Of a stretch of DNA of 64,000 nucleotides, positions 11,450-22,586 are shown one piece after another. Source of the DNA: Hyparrhenia diplandra (taxonomy: Eukaryota; Streptophyta; Magnoliopsida; Poales; Poaceae); NCBI GenBank assembly GCA_015847255.1, contig JADLZK010012224.1:1-64000 (forward strand), read 5' to 3'. A model generated the notes under the pieces. It saw only the letters and a program-made list of their open reading frames with translations. It searched no databases and was not told where the DNA came from. Position 1 is the first letter of the stretch, and each line of letters starts with the position of its first letter. Position numbers and translations under genes: made by a program.

Positions 11450-13861
11450 ATGGCGTTGGCAGCTCTTGCCCTCGCTCTCACCCTCTCCACGCTTGCTCCA
11501 CCACCCTTGACCCTTATTGCCACCGCCTCCGCCGCACCACACGACACTCTACGTCGGAAATCCTCGATCGCCGTCGAAGAGTACGAGACCAAAATCCTGC
11601 AGTCATCACCGGACGGCACCTTCTCCTGCGGCTTCTACGAAATCTACGACGGCGCCTTCACCTTCTCCATATGGTACACCAATTCAGCCGACAAGGCCAT
11701 CGTCTGGAGCGCCAACCGTGGCAGTCCGGTGCACTCCTGGGGCGTGGCCGTCACCCTGCGCAAGGACGGGAGCATGGTCCTCACTGACTACGACGGCACG
11801 GTGGTGTGGCAGACCGAAGGCAGATTCCCAGATGTTCAGTATGCTCAGCTGCTGGACACCGGCAACCTTGTCCTCAAGAACACCAGCGGCGACATTGTCT
11901 GGCAGAGCTTCGACTCGCCGACCGACACCTTCCTCCCCACGCAGCGCATCGCTGAGACATCCAAGTTAGTCTCTACCACCCAGCTCCAGGTTCCTGGCCA
12001 CTACACCTTCCGTTTCAGCGACCAGTCCATGCTGTCGCTCATCTACGATGACACCAACGTCACCAGCGTGTACTGGCCAGATCCTGACTTCCAGTACTAC
12101 GAGAACGGCAGGAACTTGGACAATAGCACTAGAAGAGCGAGCCTTGGTGATTCTGGGGACATTTTCTCGAGCGACTTAGCGAATAGCCATGTGCTTGCTG
12201 CCTCTGATAGAGGCAATGGGATTCAGAGAAGGCTCAAACTGGATCGCGATGGGAATCTTAGGCTCTACAGCCTGAATAGCTTGGACAGGACATGGTCGGT
12301 TTCATGGATTGCTGAGTCCCAGCCATGCAAGACTCACGGTTTCTGTGGTCCATATGGGATATGCCACTACTCCCCTACACCGGTATGTTCCTGCCCGCCT
12401 GGCTATCAGATGAAGAACCCAGGTAACTGGACACAAGGTTGCCTGCCTGTCGTAGACATCTGCGACGGGGAGCAAAATGTGACCTTTCTGGAACTACGAA
12501 ACACTGACTATTGGGGATCTGATCAGCAACGCATCGAAAAGGTGCCATGGGAAACCTGTCGGAATGCGTGCGCAAGCGACTGCTCCTGTAAGGGGTTTCA
12601 GTACCAACAAGGAAATGGTACATGCTATCCAAAGTCTCTCCTCTTCAATGGAAGGTCTTTCCCAACGCCCACTGTGCGCACAATGTACATCAAACTGCCA
12701 TCAAGTTTGGACACATCAAAGCTCCCCATTCCACAGTCAAATGTGCTTGATTCTGTACCACATAAGCTTAGGTGTGATCCAGCAGTAAGCACAATAAACA
12801 CGGAAAAAAATCTCAGTTTCTCCCATAGGCCTAATCAGGAGGAACCAAAATGGATCTACTTCTACGGGTTTATAGGTGCCTTCTTCATTATCGAGGTTTT
12901 CTTCTTGGCATTCGCATGGTTCTTTGTTTTGAGGAGGGAGTTGAGGTCATCCCAAGTATGGGCAGCTGAGGAAGGCTACAAGATGATGACAAATCATTTC
13001 CGAATGTATAGTTACAGGGAACTGGTTAAGGCAACCGAAAAGTTTGCACATGAGCTTGGATGGGGAGGTACAGGGGTTGCCTACAAGGGAATTCTGGATG
13101 ACGATCGAGTGGTTGTCGTAAAAAAGCTGGGAAATATAAGGCACAGCAGAGAAGAATTCCATGATGAGTTGCATGTCATTGCAAGGATCAACCATATGAA
13201 CCTAGTAAGAATATACGGATTTTGCTCAGAAAGATCCTATAGAATGTTGGTCCTCGAGTATGCTGAGAAAGGATCCTTGGCTGACGTATTGTTCAAAAGC
13301 AAGACCTGTTTAGATTGGAAGCAGAGATTCAACATTGCCTTAGGCGTAGCAAAGGGTCTGGCCTATCTTCACCATGAGTGCCTAGAGTGGATCATTCACT
13401 GCAACCTAAAGCCTGAAAACATTTTACTGGATCAGGACCTGGAACCTAAGATCACCGACTTCGGCTTGGCAAAGCTGCTCAGCAGATCAGGGCCTACTCA
13501 AAACGTAACACGAGCACGAGGAACTGTAGGTTACATTGCTCCAGAGTGGATTTCTGGCTTACCTATTACAGCAAAGGCTGATGTGTACAGTTATGGAGTG
13601 GTGCTTCTTGAAATAGTGTCAGGAACACGTGTTTTCGATTTGGTCAAAGGTGAGGATGAGAGGGTGCATGTGATGCTGAAGAAGTTCATCAAGATGCTTT
13701 CTTACAAATTGGACAAAGATGAACCTTTCTGGATAGCAGAGTTTGTAGATTTCAGATTGGGTGGTGAATTCGACTGCTTACAAGTGAAGGGACTGATCAA
13801 GTTGGCTATCTCATGCTTGGAGGAAGAGAGGAAAAAAAGCGACCGACCATGGAATCAATAG
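11450..13861 (+). CDS. G-type lectin S-receptor-like Ser/Thr kinase, catalytic Asp replaced, C-terminus frameshifted
   Basis: A cell-surface receptor kinase of the ZmPK1-like S-domain family, in one exon as is common there. The start CCAGCCATGG has good context. Parts: signal peptide (residues 1 to about 28), B-lectin domain (about 40-160, with WQSFDSPTDTFLPT), a Cys-rich EGF-like stretch (about 295-335, CKTHGFCGPYGIC), a PAN/apple domain (about 340-420), a transmembrane helix (about 468-494) and a kinase domain (about 530-800). The glycine loop is GWGGTG (537-542), the ATP lysine is K558 and DFG is 670-672. The catalytic loop reads IHCNLKPEN: N652 replaces the Asp that family members have in HCD, so phosphotransfer may be lost. 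Near the end the A-run at 13832-13838 has seven A's. With eight, the frame would continue through RPTMESIV to a stop at 13900-13902, giving 817 residues instead of 803. AATAAA at 13897-13902 is a candidate poly(A) signal. Confidence 0.93.
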   Translation: MALAALALALTLSTLAPPPLTLIATASAAPHDTLRRKSSIAVEEYETKILQSSPDGTFSCGFYEIYDGAFTFSIWYTNSADKAIVWSANRGSPVHSWGVAVTLRKDGSMVLTDYDGTVVWQTEGRFPDVQYAQLLDTGNLVLKNTSGDIVWQSFDSPTDTFLPTQRIAETSKLVSTTQLQVPGHYTFRFSDQSMLSLIYDDTNVTSVYWPDPDFQYYENGRNLDNSTRRASLGDSGDIFSSDLANSHVLAASDRGNGIQRRLKLDRDGNLRLYSLNSLDRTWSVSWIAESQPCKTHGFCGPYGICHYSPTPVCSCPPGYQMKNPGNWTQGCLPVVDICDGEQNVTFLELRNTDYWGSDQQRIEKVPWETCRNACASDCSCKGFQYQQGNGTCYPKSLLFNGRSFPTPTVRTMYIKLPSSLDTSKLPIPQSNVLDSVPHKLRCDPAVSTINTEKNLSFSHRPNQEEPKWIYFYGFIGAFFIIEVFFLAFAWFFVLRRELRSSQVWAAEEGYKMMTNHFRMYSYRELVKATEKFAHELGWGGTGVAYKGILDDDRVVVVKKLGNIRHSREEFHDELHVIARINHMNLVRIYGFCSERSYRMLVLEYAEKGSLADVLFKSKTCLDWKQRFNIALGVAKGLAYLHHECLEWIIHCNLKPENILLDQDLEPKITDFGLAKLLSRSGPTQNVTRARGTVGYIAPEWISGLPITAKADVYSYGVVLLEIVSGTRVFDLVKGEDERVHVMLKKFIKMLSYKLDKDEPFWIAEFVDFRLGGEFDCLQVKGLIKLAISCLEEERKKSDRPWNQ

Positions 13862-13902
13862 TTGAAAGCCTCCTTTCAGTTAATTTAGCTGGAAATCAAT
13901 AA

Positions 13903-14290
13903 AACAGCAATATGAAAAAAAAAAAAAGTATGGAAGGTTTTTTTTCTTGATTCAAAGCACCTGTGGTACTGGTACCTTATTGTAAGCACCACAGTTGTTT
14001 TTACAGTCTTAAGTTCCCAGGACAATGTACATATAAGTGTGTGTTTTAGTTATACCTCATTGCTCTGAGCTGTGTAACGAAGGAATGGAATAGCGGTAAT
14101 GTAGTCTAGTGGCTTTTGTGTATAAATATTAAACATTTTCTTGATACTGGCAATGATAGAAAACGACATTTGGAGATGCTAGATATATCAGGGACAAAGA
14201 GAGGACCTTTTACAAACCAAAGTATAACAATATAAAAAAGCAAAACACATGAGCTAGAATGGCAAGACAATGCACCTGGAGCTCCGCGTA
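13903..14290. other. 3' flank of the receptor kinase
   Basis: It begins with an A13 tract at about 13916-13928, 14 nt past the AATAAA signal. The rest is AT-rich, and I saw nothing clearly coding. Confidence 0.4.
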
Positions 14291-14291
14291 C

Positions 14292-14787
14292 CTTAGACAC
14301 TTCAAATCAGTGAAGCACACTTCTCCTGCTGGATCTGTCGGTTTTACCTGAAACCAGCAGAGTTTGCTGTTCGCAAAACCATGATATTGACACCTCGAGG
14401 TGAGCTCAAGTATATGTCAAATTGTTAATTTGCGATGTTGACCGAACATTATGTAGAAGAAAGCAGTGGCAAAAATGACCAATGTTGGATCAGATAGGCG
14501 AATGGTGAACTTCTTGAAAACCTGAATAGATCCATTCCAATTCCTGGAATTTATCCCTCGGCATGCTCGTCTGCGGAGAAAATTGAGTATTAAAGAGCAC
14601 ACTCATTAACAAACCTGAATGAGAGAGAAAAAAAAATTGCAATAGGCCGTGACATTACCTTTGGATTGTGAAACTGAGATACGGTCAGAGAACAGGTACG
14701 GGTGTGCTCACTGCTCAATGATATTTGACGAGGATGAGTGTCCAGCTCACGGGCGAAACCGCAAAGGTGCTGACAATCAGCTGGCAT
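14292..14787 (-). other. Possible three-exon gene fragment, function unknown
   Basis: Three minus-strand stretches have matching splice borders: one ending at 14659 (donor GTAATG), one at 14570-14522 (acceptor CGCAG, donor GTTTTC) and one at 14347-14292 (acceptor TTTCAG, donor GTACGC). Read in one consistent phase, the last two give RACRGINSRNWNGSIQ then VKPTDPAGEVCFTDLK. I do not recognise the family, and neither a start nor a stop is established. It could be an eroded or captured gene fragment, or chance. Confidence 0.25.
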
Positions 14788-15207
14788 TATATCACTGGGC
14801 TTATTTAGTGTGTTTTTTTTTTCATGTGACTGCTAAGATCGAGATTTTATGTTGCACAAGGTGCCTTTGGCATTTGATAGTATCCATTTCAGCTTTAGTG
14901 GATACAGAACTCACAAGACAATTGGGCAAGCAAAGAACGTCTAACCCCCAAGCAAAAGCACGTACATCACAGCAGTGCAAGGCCTAAGAGCTACCCACAT
15001 GATAAGAGGCACGAATCAGCAAATTGGTGATGACAGATCACAGTTCTCAAAAGGAGACAGCTGATGGTTTTAATTAAATTCCAGGCAACAATACAAAAAA
15101 CTTTAGAAATTATAGATCTCCTTTGATCATACAGAAGTGAGAATCAAGTTCAACAACTAAGGCTAGCGATACAAGCATTTGTCGCCGCAAACTCAGCCAC
15201 CACCATC

Positions 15208-16106
15208 TTACTCCTCTGCCTCAACCTCACCACTCTTCTTCTTATTGCCCTTCCTTGAGTACCTCAAGTTTCTCAAAAACTTCGGGTCCATCTAAAGAGC
15301 AGACAAAAGAGATAATTAATAGACATACAAACACCAGAGGGGAATAAAAATAAAATTTCTATAGAAGTATTCAATATTTATGTCAGAAAATGCAACTACA
15401 AATAGTCGGTATCAAAACCAAGTAATAGCCTGAGATTTAATGTATGAATAACACTATGAATAGCACTCATTCTCTAGGAAATCATCAGCATAACTGCAGC
15501 ATAATAATTCAGACAAACATCCAACTATTGTAGCTACACAAATACAAGGCAAAAACTATGATAATACAGATGGTCTGCAACGAGATTGAATATAAAGAGA
15601 TTTATGTCATGTTGAATATTTTAGCAATAAAAAGCTCCAACTGAGCAAAATAACTGGCATAACAAATTCAGTACAATATACGTAAATCATTGCACAACTT
15701 CCACTGATTTACTTTCACGATGCAGTTACAAAATTTTCTTTGGGACAATTAAGACTGACAGCCGTGCAGCATTCCGTCAAAAAACAACAGAGCAGTAAGC
15801 ACGGCGATTTCAGAACAATGGCCACATACTGGTATAGAAAACTAGGATAAATCGGCATCATAGTATTGACAGCATCAAGCCATTCTACGAAACCTACTGC
15901 ATCACAAGTCCACATAACGAGCATTATCTCGTTTCGAAGAAAGGTCACTTTTCAAATCAGATCTAGCATGGTTGAGAGGCGAGCATGGAGAGGGAAGCAC
16001 GTACCCCCTTTGTCGAGGTCTGGCGGTGGCGCTTGGGCTTCTTGATGCCGTTCTTGTGCGCCTTGTACGACTGGTTATGCGCCGTGTGGTTCTTCGACTT
16101 GGCCAT
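15208..16106 (-). CDS. RPL29: 60S ribosomal protein eL29
   Basis: A small basic protein of the large ribosomal subunit. Exon 1 is 16106-16005 (34 codons, starting MAKSKNHTAHNQSYKAHK) and exon 2 is 15291-15208 (27 codons plus TAA, starting MDPKFLRNLRYSRKG). The intron is phase 0 with GT/AG borders, and the joined protein is 61 residues, normal for plant eL29. The HNQ...KAHKNGIKKP core and the KFLRN segment are conserved. A 5'-UTR intron is likely at 16246-16150 (donor GTAAGA, acceptor CCGCAG). The frame is clean, unlike the other host genes here. Site II elements, a telo-box and a TATA box lie upstream. Confidence 0.95.
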
Positions 16107-16290
16107 ACCGAATCCCTCTCGCTCCCGCTCCTGCTCCTGCTCTAGACACCTGCGGTTCCACCAAGAAATCGGAAGATGAGCAATCGAATCAGGACATGGA
16201 GCTCAGGAGGAAGACGAGGAGCAACGGTTCTCTCTTTGATTCTTACCGGCGTCGGGGCGACGGGGCAGGTCAGCGGCGGCGTGAGGAGAG

Positions 16291-16420
16291 TTAGGGTTTC
16301 GGGAGCGACGACCACTCGAGTATTTATATAGACGAGGGGCACACTCTCAAGCCCATTTTTGTAGTAGGCTCGGAATCAGCCCACTAGAGGCCCATTAAGT
16401 GGCGTTCTGACTGAAGCCCA
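16291..16420 (-). promoter_or_regulatory. Promoter of eL29: telo-box, TATA box and four site II elements
   Basis: On the minus strand, AAACCCTAA (telo-box) is at 16299-16291, and TATATAAATA lies at 16330-16321. Four TGGGCY site II elements are at 16350-16355, 16378-16383, 16389-16394 and 16415-16420. Site II plus telo-box is the known plant arrangement for ribosomal-protein genes in dividing cells, where TCP factors bind site II. Transcription should start near 16295. Confidence 0.8.
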
Positions 16421-16495
16421 CATAATTTTCATATATATTAAGATGGGTAATATATTATGAAAAAGATTTGTGAAACTGTGCAATTCATGACAATA

Positions 16496-16763
16496 AAGTC
16501 ATCTAAATTTTCGAAAAAAATTACACATGCAGATGATATGATGATGCACAATCCTGTAAAATATCTTGTCCAAATTCGACTTTGTTTGAGAGATATAAAA
16601 ATAACAAATTTCAAGGCAAAAAGTTGCCCAATGATTTGTTAGGAATTTGTTATTTTTATATCTCACAAAACGAAGTCGAGTTTGGACAAGATATTTTACA
16701 GGATTGTGTATCATCATATCATCTATATGTATGATTTTTTTCATAAATTTAGATGACTTTTTT
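16496..16763. repeat. Long inverted repeat (hairpin MITE)
   Basis: The left arm (about 16496-16610) and right arm (about 16645-16763) are near-perfect reverse complements of about 115 bp around a short loop. Both hold, for example, GATGATATGATGAT and CCTGTAAAATATCTTGTCC in opposite orientation. This is a MITE-like foldback. Weaker pairing (TGTGCAA on both sides) extends past the arms. I could not define a target duplication. Confidence 0.8.
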
Positions 16764-17916
16764 TTTGCACAGGTTTTCATAGCATGGCTTTTCAGCATAT
16801 ATAAGATATGTTGCCTTTGTAAGATGGCTTCGTGGCAAGGGCCATGTGCGCGACCAGTGCGAAAGTGTAAAGGTTAGAGGCTTGGACACGACGGACCGTC
16901 CATCCAGGCAGTGACATGCGAATAAGGATCTGTTTGGCAAAAGGGGCTTTGGCTGCGGCTCCTCGCACGCCACCGTAACACCACCGTAAGTCTCAGAACT
17001 AGGAGTTGGTTTTCTTCTCCCTACCTCCCCTGTCACTGACATCAAACTATGTTGCTAGGAGTCGGAGAATCTCGATTTCGGCTCTTGGCTCCTTTCTGGC
17101 TCCCGCTCTCGCGGCTACAGGTGGAGGAGCGGGAGCGGCATGTGAGCCCTCGCTAAATGACCCTAAAATAGCATGGCCGTGATGGACCAAGGCAACAGAG
17201 AAGCAAAGATAAGATCGATGGACTATAAGTCTATAAAAGACATGTAAAGCTTTGAAGTGGACCATATCACTTCATCAAGATCAAGCCGAGTTATGTTAAG
17301 AGAATATACGAAGTGGCTGATAGAGTGAAAATGGAGTAGCTTCATGCTACGCACGATAGTCAAGGACGACCATTCTTCATCATATCGGAGATGATGAAAT
17401 GGAGTGTGGAGGCTCGCAAGCATCACCAACATGGAGGTATAATGGAGCATTTCATTTAACCGATATTGGTGTTTAGAGAAGTACACAACAAATTTTAGGA
17501 TAAATAGTCATAATATTTAAGAATACAAATTCGTTTTGTATGTTGGTTATCTTCATTGGCATTGGTGTGTAGAGAAGTAGACGTACTATTTAACAAGACA
17601 AATTCGTTTTTGCGTGTCGGTTATCTTGTGCCACTCGTGAAACCTAACTTTTTTTTTAGAGACAAGAGACAGTTTGAAAGTTCAGATAAAAACTATGAAA
17701 GGTATGGATCATCCCGTGGAAGATCACTTTCGAGTTGCATTATCTTGTGCTAGTGTAGCTTGTAGTAAGTGTTTACCTTTCTTTCACTAGTACGTGTAGG
17801 AGCTCCCTTCTACTTGGTTGTGTTCAAGGTTGCTTTAGGTTGATTGACCTAGCCAACTATACTTGTTTAAGTGAACTCTCATTAGCTGAGCATCATAGTT
17901 TCTACCTTGTTTAGTA
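16764..17916. other. Intergenic, with a short tandem duplication
   Basis: No gene is recognised. Between about 17465 and 17645 a unit of about 95 bp occurs twice, imperfectly: GGTGTNTAGAGAAGTA, then ACAAATTCGTTTT, then GGTTATCTT. It may be part of an unidentified transposon. Confidence 0.4.
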
Positions 17917-18197
17917 CTCCCTCCATCATCTTTTATAGGGCGTGCGGTGATTTTTTGGTTTGTGATGTTTTATTAGGCGCGGGCCGTGGCATTTACTCCA
18001 TTTGCATGGAACCTGCTGCCTTTTGCATGCGAGATTAAATCAGTTTTTGACCTGTATTATGTTGGTTCGCTGCATGTGTGCATGCAAATACGGCGCACAC
18101 AAATCGACTACTGCATTACTACTACTACCCCTCGATATCTAAGTTTCCTTGGTATCTGAATATGCCCTCGGCGCCTAATAAAAGACGATAGAGGGAG
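17917..18197. mobile_element. Stowaway-like MITE
   Basis: The ends read CTCCCTCCATCATCTTTTAT and, inverted, CTCCCTCTATCGTCTTTTAT. It is flanked by TA dinucleotides at 17915-17916 and 18198-18199. About 281 bp with no coding capacity; a Tc1/mariner-derived element. Confidence 0.85.
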
Positions 18198-18515
18198 TAT
18201 TTTGTTAGGGTACTTGTGAACTTAGTTAGAACTTAGAAGGGAGTAGTCATGGCTAGACCATTGGTTCACTTCGCATTTCAATTGGTTAGCCTTCATGATT
18301 TAGTTTTAGAAATGGCTATAACACCCCTCCGCCCCGCCCACCTAGTCAAACATCTTGATCCTACAACTAGTGTATTCATAACATTGGTGTCTATTGTAAG
18401 TCAAAGTACTCCTTTGTGCCACTACTAAACTTAGATAATGGAAGATGGCAACACAAAGATGGTGTGGTCATAGATTACGAGAGTCGTTGAAAACCCAAAA
18501 ATGAAAAGGATAAAT

Positions 18516-18572
18516 TTGTGTGTGTGTGTGTGTGTTGGGGGGTGGGGGTGGGGGTGGGGGGGGGGGGGGTGG
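18516..18572 (+). repeat. TG microsatellite fused to a G-rich run
   Basis: A (TG)n tract runs into GGGGGGTGGGGGTGGGGGTGG and a longer G-run. This plus-strand block has four or more G-runs close together and could form a G-quadruplex. Length here is prone to assembly error. Confidence 0.75.
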
Positions 18573-18589
18573 TTTGTATTAGAGCAGAT

Positions 18590-19145
18590 TCATGTAAGTT
18601 TCAATGCACGAGTGAAGCAGTGCAAAGGCTTCCTAGTGCATGAGTTAGTTGAGAATGGTATGCAGTGGGAGGATGGAGCCCTCCCTAATGCTATTAAGGA
18701 ATTCAATCTGATTACCAACAACCTTAAGGTGGTGGAGGTGACAGTAAGTGATACTGGCGTGTGACAAATTTGGACAACTGGACTTGCATAACCATAAGTG
18801 CTCTTGCAGCAGAGAATGCTTTTTCATGGATATTATCCAACAAGGGCATACAAATTTCTGATTTGTGCATGACTACCCAATTGCTAGATTCAAGGTTGTA
18901 TATAAAGGCAAAATTGAACCAATACCCCTGTTGCGGACCTGGGTTTCGAAGTGTTCCCAAATTTGTTGGGAAGATTAGCAGAGGCCCAAAGTTGTGAGAA
19001 TAAGAGGGAGTCTAGAGAAAAAAAAGAGCTACTAAGAAAAAGCATACCAGATGCAAAAGATGTGGAGACTTTGGCCACTTTGCCAAAACTTGCAAGAACT
19101 TGAGATTGGTGAAGAAAGTTGAAAGAAGAACCCCAAAAAAGAGAT
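18590..19145 (+). pseudogene. Mutator-like (MULE) transposase, C-terminal relic
   Basis: The plus strand shows FNARVKQCKGFLVHELVE and IKEFNLITNNLKVVEVTVSD, then HKCSC (the start of a SWIM-type zinc site). Later come ARFKVVYKGKIEPIP and a zinc knuckle, CKRCGDFGHFAKTCKN, at about 19050-19100. This is the order seen at the C-terminal end of MULE transposases. Stops and frame changes, and the lack of the N-terminal DDE catalytic part, make it a relic. Confidence 0.72.
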
Positions 19146-19709
19146 AAATATTTGAAAAACTTAAACTTAAATGCCTCTCAAACGTATGGGTAACATATTT
19201 CAAGGAAAAGAATTGCAATGACCTGATTCAGAATAGGTGAATAGTTAATGTTTTTAATCCTAGATAGTGTAATATTTCAAGGAATCTCAGAAACAACCCT
19301 GAAAATAGGTGAAAGTTAATGTTTTTTAATCCCTAGATAGTGTAATGGTCTAAACAACCCTAAAAATCCTGCCAGATAGGGAAAGGTGAAAATATATGGC
19401 ACAATTTAAATTATTGTACTACTAAATCCACGATTAACTCATTAAGATCACTATGGTACTGATCCATAAACAGTGGCCTCCCATGCCAAATGATGTGAAT
19501 GTCAGCAGTACAAAACATGCTTGAATACAAACAAGTTCCAGGGCTATCCGCTGGCAGCTAGCTCTCTTCATTACACACCTGTGAAGAAATCACAGGCAGA
19601 AGTTCAAGCCGACCAATCTCCAGTCCAAAATATAAAGACACATGCAACGCCCCATGTCTCTGCTGTATTTTTCTCCTACATAACTTTTTTTTTTTGGCTG
19701 CTTCAATCC

Positions 19710-22586
19710 TCATTCTGTAGAATTTTCATGGCGCAAAACATACTCCCGGCTGCAGGGGAAAAAAGACAGCGACAGGTAAAACATGGAATATTGGCTAGAG
19801 TAATTAACCATGAGCATAATGTCTGTCATACTTCATAATAATACAACTATATCTCATCTCACAAAAGTTACAGACACTCAAAATATGGACAACTTCATAT
19901 TACATTTATCTCTCATCTGCCTATTGTGCCCTAAGTATATGAATGCCTCCAAAGTTTCTTTCAAAATCCACTCCCCCCGCCTCCCCACGCATACTTTTCC
20001 TACCATAGTTGAAACCAAATTTCATTACCATAAAGCAATGAAATTACAAGAGTTTGACAAAATGTAGAGCATATTTATATAGTAATAAAGGTCCCCATTG
20101 ACACCCAAGGTCCACTCGGCACTCAGAGAGGCCTCCAGAAACCAATTAAACATTGAGCGACAAGAAACAACTCGACTATGAGAAAAAAAAAAATGGACCA
20201 CGGTCATTATCTCTTACTACAAAAATTTGCAAACAAAAAGATAAAAAACGAAATTTGTATTAAATTTTCCTGAGAAGTGTCGAAGTATATTGCAGCGTTT
20301 CAATAGCAGAAATGATGTCGTTTTTCTCGTGAGAATCGGAAGAATCCACTCAAAGAAGTATTTACAGCCAGTGATTTAGAATCATAACGATTCAGCGTTC
20401 TAACATTAACATGCAAAATGGCAGCATGCAAAAAAAGAATGAACAAATTTCACACCTAATTACCAAAACTTAGTAAATAACATCTAGATAAATAACACCT
20501 TTTCCCATTGATGTAATGAAAAATGGAGGTAGAATATACATTTATGCACATATTAACCAGAAAAACAATATAGCACTTCAATGGTTAACATCATAGATTC
20601 ATACCTACTATTGCCAAACTTGATTGTGTCCTTTTCAAATAGCTCATAATAGCGCCCAGGCTCAATGCGATTTCCTGCAAAAAACAATGAAATTCACATA
20701 AAAGAAGAGTCAAAACATGACCTGTATTTTTGAAAATATGACCCACAGATCCGACAGATTAACACACATTACTTACATTGATGAAAGTTCCATTTGTACT
20801 ATCAAGATCCATGAGATAAGGCCCGTCAAACACGATGGTATGATAAAGCGTTACATGATATAATGAAATCGGGGAAGACATTACTGATATCCCAGAGCAG
20901 AGATCACATAAAAAACATTGCAAAAAAAAAAAAAGAACAATGCAGAAAAACTGAAAAACTAATAAGCATTTGTAATTGCCTGGTTTTCTTTGCCATCATG
21001 CCATCTGGTTGCTCCTTCTCCACGAGCCTGAATAGAAAAACAGTGAAGTTAATCCTATATGAATTCTTGATAGAGGTCCTTCTAAATGACACACAACTCT
21101 CCTTTGTCACAGGGGAGGAAGGAGTTTAGCATACCTATATTGGAGAACTGCATGTTGCTTGCTGCAGGAGGGATGATCTGTGGAGATGTCTGCAACTCTC
21201 CTTTCTCTTCCAAAAAGGTAGCAGGTCAACCGATGAATATACAGTGGTTCTGTTCAATCAGATATATCATAACAAACATTCAAGCACAGAAAGTGAAAAA
21301 CAGAAGCATAGAATCACAAAAAGAACCATGTCATTTTTTCCACATTCTCCACATCAATTATAAGCTCTTAAAATATGGTTTTAAGGGTTCCCACACCATT
21401 GGGAGAGGCAAGCTGATTCATAATGTTCCGTGTTCTACTCCATCTGTTTCAAATTGTAAATTGTTTTGGCTTTTCTTACATAGCTTTTGCTATCCACCTA
21501 TGTATATGCTATCTTCGATACATAGTAAAAGCTATGCATATCTAAAAAAGCCAAAAACGACTTGCATTTTGGAACGGAGGGATTACGTGATTTTTTGAGC
21601 TTCAGGTACAAAATACAGCCTATAACACAGTATCCCAACAAAAGAATAGAATGATCCAAAGTCATGCGGGAACCTGAATAAACAGAGGTCACATACAAAT
21701 GAGGACTTTTAGCAGGTGGTTGACTGAATATAGTTTTTTGATAACATGTAGGTATGTTGCCATTTCTCTTAAATTAGCACTAAAATGTTCAAAGGTAAGT
21801 CAAATAAGTTCTGTTAATTCATTACAATTCAAACACAAATATGATGAGATGTCTGTTGTGAACCGATGCTCGTACAGTACTGCAAATCTTTATTATTTCA
21901 CAAAACCAATAAGCTAACAAGCAGTATCTTGACGGATATGGCACATGAGACTTCAAAGAGCACTTTCCTGATATCCCAGGAAGAGAAAAATAATTGCACT
22001 AATATTGTCATAATGTCATTTACTCCACAGGTCCATAGGTTTGCATGTGCCCTATTTAAATGGATTATCAAGTGTAAAGAAATTTCAAGTTTTCAACCAT
22101 CACTAGTATACAATTTTTCTTCTGTTACACATGTCTTTTGCCATGTTCATTCCAATTGAACTAAACACCAACTTTCCCTGCTATCCTAGAAGTCCACAAG
22201 TAGATGAGTGCCATGCTTTCAAGTTTGAAGCGATAATAGACATGAGATGTAGGTGAATGTGGTTCCAGGATTTTGCAGCAATGCACCATGGTGCAGGATT
22301 GGAATGAAGGTGATAATTTTTGTTGGTGCAGCTACTGGGTTGAACCAGGAGAGAGCTATATAACACCATATGTCACTAAATCCCTAAATGTAAGTTTGCT
22401 CCTTCTACCTGTTTTAGAAAAACATTGAACTGATAGAAACCATGACATAAGAAAACAAAATAATACATGGAGTAAAAAGTAGAGAACAACTGCCATTTAG
22501 TGGTTCACCGTATTTAAATACAAAGAGCCTCCATCTAATCTCTGACTTTCGAGCCTCTGGTGGTTCTGAATATAATAGATTTACAC
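19710..22586 (-). pseudogene. Decayed duplicate of DDL-like FHA gene, exons 4-9
   Basis: Copies of exons 4-9 lie at 22586-22494, 21249-21135, 21027-20980, 20822-20777, 20674-20605 and 19749-19710. Exon 5 is intact and in frame (TCYLFGRERRVAD, SCSKQHAVLQY). Damage: exon 4 has lost its acceptor because a deletion fuses it to sequence next to the old exon 2. Exons 4 and 6 have GC instead of GT donors. The exon 7 acceptor AG is GG. Exon 8 is one base short. The last exon still ends REYVLRHENSTE and a stop. No RS-rich first exon is present. It lies directly 3' of the main gene on the same strand, so read-through into it is conceivable. Confidence 0.88.
21438..21583. mobile_element. Stowaway-like MITE in copy A
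   Basis: It starts CTCCATCTGTTTC and ends GGAACGGAGGGAT, with TA on both sides (21436-21437 and 21584-21585). The same insertion is at 28767-28914 in copy B, so it predates the duplication. Confidence 0.8.

Noticed and set aside
11450..13928. Receptor kinase as a processed retrogene (no introns, A-run after the stop).
   Set aside because: Intronless genes are usual for this S-domain kinase group, the A-run lies within sequence that continues as ordinary flank, and I see no target duplication.
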